From NCBI GenBank assembly GCA_025526915.1, contig JAHLKH010000075.1, forward strand, positions 1 through 64,000: a stretch of DNA of 64,000 bases, written 5' to 3'. The position numbers and the translations under genes were made by a program. Positions 32,061 through 41,637 of this stretch are shown here, piece after piece (position 1 is the stretch's first letter; each line of letters opens with the position of its first letter). A model generated the notes under the pieces. The model saw nothing but the letters and a program-made list of their open reading frames with translations, ran no database searches and was not told the origin of the DNA. The DNA is from Entophlyctis helioformis. Its lineage: Eukaryota > Chytridiomycota > Chytridiomycetes > Chytridiales > Chytriomycetaceae.

Positions 32061-33489
32061 ATGTTGTACGACACCGCAGCCCGGATCCTCGACAAGGCGC
32101 TCAAGCAGGAGGGCACCATCAAGGGCCTTGTCATGCAGGCGCCAGAGGCACAGGACAAGAAGCTGCTGTATGCGCTGGTGTGCGAGACGCTCAAGTGTGC
32201 GTTGGCTGCCTTCTCGCTTCGTTCTTTGCGTGCTGCTGCGCTTCTGTGCAGTGCTGCAAGCCATGGATGGCTGCGCTGACTTGCGCTGTGCGGCACAGAC
32301 AGGGAAGTGCTCGAGGCCATCCTCGAGGCCGCCGGCACTCTCAAGGCAGAGAAGAAGGTGTGCAGCTGCTCGTTCATCCGTCCACACTGCCCCAGTGCAC
32401 ATCCACGATCGCTGATGGCTGCGTTGCCGCGCCGTGACATGCACCTGATGCGCCAGAAACTGCGACCAACGCTCGCTCTCGTGCTCGTCTACGATCTGCT
32501 GTTTGGCAAAGGCGTCCGCAACGCAGGCCCCTACAAGGCCCTCATGCTCAAGCACAAGAGCCGCCTGAATGCCGAGCTGGCGAGAATCAAGATCCGCCGC
32601 AAGTGCAAGGACAATGTGGATCTGATCCCCGACTACATCCGCAACGCCGTTGTGCTGCCTCGGTACGTGCGTGTCAACACCATCCAGACAACCGTCGACA
32701 AGGTCATTGAGCATTTCGTCAAGAACAAGGGCCTTGTTGTGGGCACGCTGGACGAGATCAAGGGCAACGTGTTTCCGTGAGTTGGATGGATCGATGGATG
32801 GACACGGCGTCTGCCGACTCTGGTATTGCTGGCTGACTGGGCTGAGACGCGGCAGAGCCAAGCGCATCATCAGAGACGCGCATTTGCCCGAACTGCTGCT
32901 GCTGCCGCCCAACTCGGATCTGCACGATGATCCGCTCCTGCTCAACGGCCACATTATCCTGCAGGTAGTTTTGCTGTCTAGACTCGCTCGGCTGGATTGT
33001 GATGGGTGCTGACGGAACGCCGTGCGATGGCAGGACAAGGCATCGTGTTTCCCGGCATTCATTCTCCGGCCGCCAGAGGGATCGATCTGCATTGACGCGT
33101 GTGCAGCACCAGGCAACAAGACATCGCACCTATCTGCCATCATTGGCAACACGGGCACCATCTATGCCTTTGACAAGGACCGCACGCGACTCGACACGCT
33201 TGTGCGTCTGACCACTCGCGCTGGATGCACCAACATCCGCGCTGTCTTTGGCAGCTTCCTTGATGCCAGCCCCACGGACCCCAAGTACGCCAAGGTGTGC
33301 CACAGTGAATGCGTGGCTTTGCATGTGTGGACATGCACTGACGATGGCCTGTTGCAGGTCGAGTACATTCTGCTTGACCCGTCGTGTTCTGGATCGGCAT
33401 TGTCGGCCGCATGGACCACCTTCTCAAAGGTGAGTATCTGTGACGACACCAGCAGCCACACGCCTGGCACCCATCTCACGTCCGGCATC

Positions 33490-33525
<36 letters not shown>

Positions 33526-34195
33526 TGCAGATCCGAATGCAGAAGTCGACGATCAAGACGCGTCCGAGGACCGTGTCAAGGCGCTTGCAGACTTTCAAAA
33601 GGAAGCCATCCTGCACGCATTCAAGTTCCCGCGCGTGAAGCGACTTGTGTACTCGACGTGCTCCAAGCACCGCATCGAGAACGAGGACGTTGTGCAGTAC
33701 GTGCTGGAGCGAAACAGCGACTTTGCGCTTGCCAAGAACGTGTTCCCATCCTGGCACCGTCGCGGGCTTCCAGGCTTTGATGGCGGTATGCTGCGTGTCT
33801 TGATGGATGCGTGCTGAACCACAGAGTTGCGGCTGACACGGCAAGGATGGACGAATGGATGGATGGACGAATGGACGAATGGATGGATGAATTCAGCGGA
33901 AGAGCTTGTGCGCACACTGCCGGAAGAGGACCGCACGATTGGATTCTTTGTCGCGCTGTTTGAGCGAGTCTCGGCGTCTGGTGAAGCACACGTGGACAGC
34001 ATGCCCGCCGAGGACGCCGAGGCTGCTGACAACGATGGCGATCATGGCGATCAAGAGACGGCGATGGACGACGGCGACGCGCAGGGTGGCGAGACGAGTG
34101 CGGCGAGTGACAGGAACAAGAAGAGGAACATGAAGAAGAAGCAGCAGCTGAAGCGCAGGAAGCTTGCAGCCGCGCAGGCGGCGACAACGCAATGA
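32061..34195 (+). CDS. RCM1: NSUN5/RCM1 25S/28S rRNA cytosine-C5 methyltransferase
   Basis: Rcm1/NSUN5 makes the conserved m5C in large-subunit rRNA in the nucleolus. Eight exons: 32061-32196, 32299-32357, 32457-32776, 32856-32964, 33034-33294, 33358-33429, 33531-33785 and 33897-34195 (503 aa once one base is restored). Family markers are GTIKGLVMQA, LYALVCETLKYREVL, LVLVYDLLFGKG, PRYVRVNTIQTTVDKV, the SAM-binding ACAAPGNKTSHL, the motif IV cysteine in LLDPSCSGSG, and the catalytic TCS in RLVYSTCSKHRIENEDVV. In exon 6 the sequence after GSG needs one more G near 33396. The corrected frame (IVGRMDHLLK) is the only one matching the phase of the next intron. The C terminus is a Lys/Arg-rich tail. 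An ATG at 31986 offers a longer in-frame start. Confidence 0.92.
33492..33524. repeat. (TG)n microsatellite next to an NSUN5 acceptor
   Basis: About 16 TG units run almost directly into the CTGCAG acceptor of NSUN5 intron 6, in place of a normal polypyrimidine tract. Confidence 0.95.
33846..33890. repeat. GGATGGACGAAT-type repeat in NSUN5 intron 7
   Basis: Degenerate GGAT/GGAC/GAAT tetramers occupy most of this short intron, just upstream of its CAG acceptor. Confidence 0.75.
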
Positions 34196-34250
34196 ATGCA
34201 CGGGAACGCGCGATCTTGGGTTCGCTTCCACATTCCAATCCATCACGACG

Positions 34251-37200
34251 ATGCTGTTGCCGAGACTTCTGGCTCAGTCCAAGACCAGCGCCGTGCGTCG
34301 CTCGCTGCTGGCACAGCTGCCCAAGGTGCGTGTGCCGCCCTGCCATCCGCCCACGCAGCCATGCAGCGCCGACTGGTGCACCGGGCCGCACGCAGCACCA
34401 GCAGCAGCCCTGCCCGTCCTTCTGGCCGGCCGACTGCTCGCTGGCTCGCTGGCTGGCTGGCTGGCTGGCTGGCTAGCGGCGTTATTTGTCGTATCCGTAT
34501 CTGGGTCACACGTCGCTCACCTGACATACGATGACATACCTCGGCCTGCACAGCGCTTCTATGCCGAGGCTGCTGGAGCACCGGCTGCTGCCGCTGCTGC
34601 TGCTGCTGCTGCTGCTGCTGCGCCGACGGCCCCCAAGGCCAGCTCGCCGCTGGACCCCGAGTGGGCCAAGATGGTCACCAAGGAGCTCAAGGGCAAGGAC
34701 CCAGAGGCCACGCTCACCTGGCACACGGCCGAGGGCATTGCTGTCAAGCCCGTTTACACAAAGGCCGATGTGCCCGAGACCCTCAACGAGGTGCCCGGCA
34801 AGTTCCCTTACACACGAGGTGGGTTCCTGTGTCTGTCTGGCTGGCTGGCTGTCTGTCTGTCTGTCTGTCTGTCGGCATGCCTGTTGGCATGTGTTCATTG
34901 TTCCCACCACTGACTCCTGGCTTGGCTGCAGGTCCCTATGCATCCATGTACACATTCAGACCTTGGACGATCCGTCAGGTGCGACTGGCTTGTCAAGCAT
35001 CCGCTTGTGCCCTGCCTGCCCGCCCGCTTTGCTGCTTGCTTGTTGCTGCTTGCTGCAGCCGCATCCCTGCAGACCACGGCCAGATCTGCACTCTCGGCTC
35101 GACACTAACCACGCCTGCGATGCCGTCCTGGGATGCAGTACGCCGGCTTCTCGACGGTCGAGGAGAGTAACGCTTTCTACAAGAAGAACCTTGCCGCCGG
35201 ACAGCAGGGTCTGTCGGTTGCCTTTGATCTCGCCACACACCGTGGGTACGTTGCCGTCGTGCATCTTGCGCTGTTGCTGTTGCGCTGGCTGATCTGGGTC
35301 GCTGACTGGCTGCATGTGCACGGCTGCAGATACGACAGCGACCACCCGCGTGTGACGGGTGATGTTGGCATGGCCGGTGTCGCCATCGACACTGTCGAGG
35401 ACATGAAGGTATGCACACTGAGCTTGCTATGGCCAGTGATCGCCATCCATCCAACCATTCGCCGCGTGCTGACTAATGTGCGTCTCAACCTGCCAACAGC
35501 GTCTGTTTGACGGCATTCCGCTCAACAAAATGTCCGTGTCCATGACCATGAACGGCGCAGTGCTGCCCGTCCTGGCCATGTACATTGTCGCTGCCGAGGA
35601 GCAAGGTGCCAAGCAGACCGAGCTTGCCGGCACCATCCAGAACGACATTCTCAAAGAGTTCATGGTCAGAAACACGTTCATCTACCCGCCCAGCCCGTCC
35701 ATGAAGATTATTGGTGACATTTTCGAGTACACCTCCAAGGTATGCCGCTCTGCTTGTCCTGCAGGAGTGCACAGGACAGCCCGTCACCAATGTGCCTCTA
35801 ACGGCGCTTTTATTGCAGTACATGCCCAAGTACAACTCCATCTCCATCTCGGGCTATCACATGCAGGAGGCTGGTGCCAACAACATGCTTGAGCTTGCCT
35901 TTACGATTGCCGACGGTCTCGAGTAAGTCCCAGCCACGCTCGGTGGTCGCTCAACCAGCAGCCAGCCAGCCTGCAACGACGGCACGCTTGCTTACATCCA
36001 TCTGTACCATGTAGGTATGTGCGCACAGGCATGCAGTCGGGCATGTCCGTCGACGACTTTGCGCCGCGTCTTTCCTTCTTCTTTGGTATCGGCATGAACT
36101 TTTACATGGAGATTGCCAAGCTGCGCGCCGCCCGCCGGCTCTGGTCCACGTACGTCAAGAAGACGTTTGAGCCCAAGTCTGCCAAGTCGCTGCTGCTGCG
36201 CACGCACTGCCAGACGTCGGGCTGGTCGCTCACGGAGCAGGACCCGTACAACAACGTCATCCGCACGACCATTGAGGCGCTTGCGGCCACGCTCGGCGGC
36301 ACGCAGTCGCTGCACACCAACGCCCTCGATGAGGCTATCGGCCTGCCTACCGAGTTCTCGGCGCGTATTGCGAGAAACACGCAGCTGATCCTGCAGACGG
36401 AGGCGTACATTCCCAAGGTCGCGGATCCGTGGGGCGGCAGCTATATGATGGAGGCGCTCACTAACGAGCTGTGCGCCGAGGCGTCCAAGATCATTGACGA
36501 GGTGGAGTCGATGGGCGGCATGGCCAAGGCCGTGGCGTCTGGCATGCCCAAGCTGCGTATCGAGGAGAGTGCTGCCAAGCGCCAGGCGCGCATCGACTCT
36601 GGCCAGGGTGAGATTCTGTCGCCATGCCATGCCATGCGATGCTTTCTTGCTGCGCCGCCCTGTCGTCAGTTTCCCACGGCGGTTGGCTGACTTGTGCGAT
36701 GCAGAGATTATTGTTGGTGTCAACAAGTTCAAGGCACCCAGCGGCGACGAGTCCAAGGTCGACGTGCTCGCCATTGACAACACTATTGTCCGCACTGCAC
36801 AGGTACGATTGCAATGTGTGGTGCACGCCTATGCCGGCTCGTGGCTGACACGCTTCATCGCCATGTCTGTGACAGGTTGAGAAGATCAGAAACGTCAAGG
36901 CCAACCGCGACCCTGCCAGAGTAAGTTGGAGCCGAATGGAGGGGCAAGTGCACAACGCTGAGCAACTGTTCTAACGCACCGTTGCACAGGCACAGGCTGC
37001 TCTCGACGCGCTCACCAAGTGCGCCGAGACCAAGGAGGGCAACCTGCTCGCCCTTGCCATTGAGGCATCGCGTGCTCGCTGCACGGTCGGCGAGATCTCG
37101 TCGGCCCTTGAGGAGGTGTACGGCCGCCACAACCCTGCCATCCGCGTCGTCAGCGGCGCGTACAAGTCCGAGTACGGCGAGACGGACGAGCTCAACACCA

Positions 37201-37795
37201 CAATGCAGATGGTCGAGGTAAGCCGCCGCCCGTTTCATCCACTCTCCCGAGCTGCTCTCTCATACCAGCTCGTGCAACAACAACAACAACGGCATTGACA
37301 TTGACATTGGCAACCATTTCCCCCGTGTAGGAATTCGCCAAGGTCGAGGGCCGTCGCCCGCGTATCCTGGTCGCCAAGATGGGCCAGGACGGCCACGACC
37401 GCGGCGCCAAGGTGATCGCCTCTGGCTTTGCCGATCTCGGTTTCGACGTGGACATGGGCCCGCTCTTCCAGACCCCCGCCGAGGTCGCGCGCCAAGCGGT
37501 GGACGCGGACGTACACGTTGTCGGCCCGTCGTCGCAGGCCGCTGGCCACAAGACGCTCGTGCCGGAGCTCGTCGCCGAGCTCAAGAAGCTTGGCGCAGAA
37601 GACAAGATTGTCGTTGTGGGCGGCGTCATCCCTCAGCAGGACTACCAGTTCCTCTATGATGCCGGCGCGAGCTGTATTTTCGGCCCGGGCACGCGGATCC
37701 CCGTCGCGGCACAGGAGATTATCCGCAAGATTAGCGAGGCTCGTGAGAAGAAGGTTGCTGCTGCCGCCGCTGCTGCCGCTAGCAAGTCTTCTTGA
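34251..37795 (+). CDS. MUT: Methylmalonyl-CoA mutase, mitochondrial, B12-dependent
   Basis: This enzyme isomerises (R)-methylmalonyl-CoA to succinyl-CoA using adenosylcobalamin, the last step of propionyl-CoA breakdown in mitochondria. Twelve exons: 34251-34325, 34554-34818, 34932-34978, 35139-35245, 35330-35408, 35500-35739, 35819-35922, 36015-36607, 36705-36802, 36876-36920, 36990-37217 and 37331-37795. All phases fit and give 781 aa. Exon 1 encodes a basic presequence ([20 protein letters not shown]), then an alanine run. The catalytic half has [55 protein letters not shown] and [17 protein letters not shown]. The cobalamin domain carries DxHxxG in [14 protein letters not shown]. It has the full-length single-chain layout of human MUT. 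Confidence 0.96.
34447..34474. repeat. (TGGC)n repeat in mutase intron 1
   Basis: Seven TGGC units lie in the first intron. A related (CTGG)/(CTGT) run occupies 34836-34873 in the second. Confidence 0.8.
34836..34873. repeat. (TGGC)/(TGTC) tetranucleotide run in mutase intron 2
   Basis: GGCT units pass into about seven CTGT units inside the second intron of the methylmalonyl-CoA mutase gene. Confidence 0.8.
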
Positions 37796-37951
37796 TCTCG
37801 CTGCTTGCGCTCCTTTCTGCTTTTCGGTCGCCCCCCCTTTCTGTCATTTCTCGCATTTCACACCCCTCCCCCGTAACACCAGACGGCCTGGATTCCCTGT
37901 TCCGTGTCTGCTCAATGAACTGGGCTGCCAATGTGCTCGTCAGTCGCGGTG

Positions 37952-37957
37952 TTTATT
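37952..37957 (-). terminator. Poly(A) signal overlapping the PPR stop codon
   Basis: On the minus strand the stop codon TAA is embedded in AATAAA. Confidence 0.5.
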
Positions 37958-40782
37958 CTGGCGTGTCGGACGCTGCAGATCGCGACTTGCGACGGCGGCC
38001 GCCGCCACTGCTACTTGCCGGTGCACTCGACGGACTTTCAGTCGCAGACACTGGCGCAGGTGGTGCCACGCCAACCTCGACAGCAGATATCGCGGCGGGG
38101 CTAGCCACGGGGGCAGACGGCTCGAGTTCAAGGTCGTCGAGACTGCCCTTGACGACAAACTTGGGGACAATCGCCTTCTTCTGCGGGCGTTTCTCCCGTT
38201 TCCGCTGGTCGCCGGCCGCCTTGCCGCTCTCTTCACCGTCCTCGTCAGCATCGCCGTCGTGCCGTCTGCGGGGCTGGCCATTCTTGCCGGGCTTGGCACG
38301 GTCCCGGTACGCATCCGCGCGCTGGACGCTGCGTTCGCGTTCCTTGCGTTGACGGCGTCGCAGCACCTCCATGTCGTGCTTCTCGACTCCGAGCACCTGC
38401 CAGCCCCACCACGAGCCGACTGGCACCGTCTTCATCTTGAGGAGATGCTGCACCTGGGAGAGCGGGTCCGTGGAGGGCGGGCACAGCGTCGCGAGCTCGG
38501 ACATGAGCGTCCAGTGGCCGGAATCGGCGAGCGCCTTGGCTTTGGACGTGATGGTCGGGATGTCTGCGAAATGAACCGCCGGGAGGTAGTACGGGTACCT
38601 AAAGTTGGTCGTGTCAAACAGCGTCCGAACAGCGAGATCGTCTTTGCCCGCGCTGTCTCAAGGTGTGTTGTGTGTGAGTGTGTGTGAGTGAGTGAGTGAT
38701 TGGGCGAGAGATGCAATGAGAAGGAGAGGGCCACTTACGCCGAGTAGCCACGCGCCATGATCAGAAACGCCTTGAGCATCGTGTCACGCGACCGGCCTTC
38801 CCGTTCACGCAGTTGTTCCATCTCCTGGCGACTGAGCCGCTCGACCTGCATGTCCTTTTCGTCTCTCTCGCCAGGCGTTACGGCAGCCTGATTCTGAGCA
38901 GCAGTCTCGGCAGACACACCGCCACTCGACAGCCGCTGGATCTCTGCTTCGCGGCTCGCATCCCATTCCAGCAACTCGCGCCACAGCTTGGTGCCCTGCT
39001 CGACCGTCTCTGGCCGTCTCATGGCCAGCTCCAGCAGCGGGATGAAGGTTGCCATGGACGGCCCCATGACAGGCTTGGACGACTCCCAGAACGCGAGCGC
39101 GCGGTCGAGGATGCCCTTGTGCGTGATGTTGCGTCTGGCAGACCGCGGCGACAGGCAAAGGATGCGGAGGTATGCGATCAGGAGACGCGGTGATGTGCGC
39201 AGGGCGGCGAGCTTGTCGCGCGTCTGGATGAGCGACCAGAGCGTGTCGACGTCGCGCATGAAGGCGTCTGGTGTGAGGAGCGGGGATGTGAGCAGCGGGT
39301 AGTCGTACACGGTGTCGTCGGGCACGCTGATCAGCTGAGTATGTGATGTTGGTGCAGCAGCAGGCTCAGTTGCAGGAGTCGGCTGTTCCGCTTCTGCTGC
39401 AGCTGGTGGTGATGTTGTTGTTGCTGCTGGCTGATCAAGGACGCGATAGGCACCCTGCTTGTGCAGCTTGAGCGCAAAGCCATACAGCCGCAGCATGGCA
39501 GCAAACGACGACTCGTCCGGCTCAATGCGGCCCACGCCAATCTCGTCCGCCTCAAGCGGCGGCTGTTCGTGCATGCGCTTGACCAGATCGTTCCACACCA
39601 TGCGACCGCGCACGACGTCGCCATGCTGCGCCGCGCCGGCCAGCAGCACATTGTACGTGTACATGGACGGCTCGAAGCCCTCGGCGGCCATCTGCTCCAG
39701 CAGCGCAAAGGCATCGTTGTAGTAGTCTTTGCGCGACACGCACGCCTGGATGAGCGACGTGAACGTGATCTGGGTAGCCTGCAGCCCGCGCTCGGCCATT
39801 TCCTGGAACAGGTCCATGGCGCGCTCGGCGTCCTGCGTGCGCGCGCAGGCGTGGATCATGAGGTTGAATGCGACCGCATCCGGCGCGGCGATCTCTGTGC
39901 GCATAAAGTTGAACGTCTTCCAGGCACGGGCGGTGTCGCCGGCCTTGATGCATCCCTTGATGAGCGTCGTGAAGACAATGTGGTTGGGCTGCAGTCCCTG
40001 GTCCTTCATGTCGCGGTAGAGCTTGAAGGCGGCGTTGAGATCGTTGGCGGCCACGCAGGCCTTGATGAGGGTCGAGTACGAGACCAGGTCGGGCGGGATG
40101 CCCGCTGCCTGCAGCTGGGCAAAGACGGCGACGGCGGCCTCGAGGTTGGCCGAGCGGGCGTAGGCGTCCATGAGGTGGTTGAAGGCGACGGCGTCGGGCT
40201 TGAGGCCGACGGAGGGGATGTGGTTGAAGGCCTCGAGGGCCTCGCTGGGGCGGCCGACGAGGGCGTTGATGTGGATGAGCTGCGAGAGCTGCTCGAGCGT
40301 CGGCGACGCAGCACCGGGGGCCGCCAGCTGGGCCGCCAGGTCGGCACGGCGACGATCGAGGTCGGCCTGGCGGTCGCTGCTGGTGTCGGCAAACGATAGC
40401 TGCAGCGAGTGGATGTAGTCGGGCAACAGCTTGAAGGCGGCCGTGGACGCAGGGCCGGCCAGGGCGGCGGGCAGCGGCTGGATCGGAGCGTTGAGGGCCT
40501 CGTACAGCGCCTCGACATCCGACGCAGCGACGCCAACGTCGAGCTGGTGCGCAGTCCAGGAGGAGAGGTGGGTCAGCGTCGTTCAGAAGGCCAAGGCGCA
40601 GACGCAGATGCAGACGCAGATGCAGATGCCGGTGCACAAGCGCACCTCTTTGTCGGCCTGGGCCAAGACGGCGGTCGTGGCGGCCGCACGGCCAGCGAGT
40701 GCGCCGAGTACCTGCGCGCGGCCGGGCTCTGGGCGAGCGTTTGCTGCAGCGACCGCAGCGGTGCACACGAGCGTCGGAGCAT
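37953..40782 (-). CDS. Pentatricopeptide-repeat protein, probably mitochondrial
   Basis: Exons are 40782 to about 40655 (N terminus), about 40543-38739 and 38652-37953. The likely start MLRRSCAPLRSLQQTLAQSP resembles a mitochondrial presequence. The join to exon 2 is uncertain because a frame change seems needed. Canonical PPR units are easy to see: EALEAFNHIPSVGLKPDAVAF, NHLMDAYARSANLEAAVAVF, YSTLIKACVAANDLNAAFKL, FTTLIKGCIKAGDTARAW, FNLMIHACARTQDAERAMDL and FTSLIQACVSRKDYYNDAFAL. The C-terminal part holds FDTTNFRYPYYLPAV, then a basic, disordered tail. Such proteins bind mitochondrial RNA; the target cannot be read from sequence. It is convergent with the mutase gene, with a 157 bp gap. Confidence 0.82.
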
Positions 40783-41188
40783 TCACGTCACCAATCACGT
40801 CAAGGCACAAGAAAGAAAAACGAGCCGATGGATAGATGTACAGACGGAGTGAGGTGTGCACCATGATGGATGCGCAGATGGATAGATGCGCAGTGGATAT
40901 ACGTTCACAAGGACAGACAGCTGGACAGCAAGACGGTCAGGAGGACAGCAAGACGGTCAGGAGGACGGCTCGCGTGATGTGCAGACGAGCAGCAGATGAA
41001 CGCCCGCCACAATGCACTGGCGAGTCGACGGCGAGTGATGGCGAGTGACATCCCGTGGCGGCCAGTGACAGCTGGTGGAGGCCTGGGAGGCCAGCGGCAG
41101 CCAATCAAGCACGCATGCCGTCCTTGTGCCCGTATGCCGCTCGAGGGACGGAGCACGAGTCACAGGCCGCAAAGCCGCACGGCCGACC

Positions 41189-41256
41189 AACCCGACAATC
41201 CCGACAATCCCGACGGGCCAGACAATCCCGACTGGCCAGCCAATCCCGACACACAG
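41189..41256. repeat. Repeated AATCCCGAC motif upstream of the cyclin gene
   Basis: Five copies of AATCCCGAC, two adjacent and the others spaced by GGGCCAGAC or TGGCCAGCC-type linkers, lie in the 855-bp divergent region between the PPR protein (start 40782) and the cyclin (start 41638). That region otherwise holds GACGGTCAGGAG repeats near 40930-40970 and an ACGC run just before the cyclin start; no gene is evident in it. Confidence 0.7.
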
Positions 41257-41637
41257 CCGACACAAGCGGCGTGTGGGGCTGAGCACGGACGGGTGGTGGA
41301 TGTGCGGCTCATTACGCGGCGCGTGGGCAGCCTCGCGGCAATGATTGGGCAACGGGCCACACGTGGGCAAGCGACATGGCGAAGTTGGCAAATTTGGGCG
41401 ACGTTGGCACTCCTTGGCGGTCCTTGGCATGGCACGGCTGATCCTATCACCCTCTCTCCTCCCTGCCGGAAGCAGAGAAAGCGCAAAATCGCCGCCCGCC
41501 GTGGTCACGCACGCAAACAAAGTGCCCAAACAGACGGAGCGCATCTTTCCCCCACACTCGGCAGCCGCACGCACGCACGCACGCACGCACGACTGCTCTC
41601 GCCCACGCACCACTCCACCAACTCACATTCCCCCGCA

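Noticed and set aside
31970..32440. Upstream extension of the PPR-like frame across the NSUN5 gene
   Set aside because: It overlaps NSUN5 exons 1 and 2 antisense and is not PPR-like; the ATG at 31969 gives a plausible presequence.
41566..41592. ACGC repeat as a CRISPR-like or telomeric array
   Set aside because: A short uniform tetranucleotide run without spacers; a simple microsatellite in the cyclin leader.
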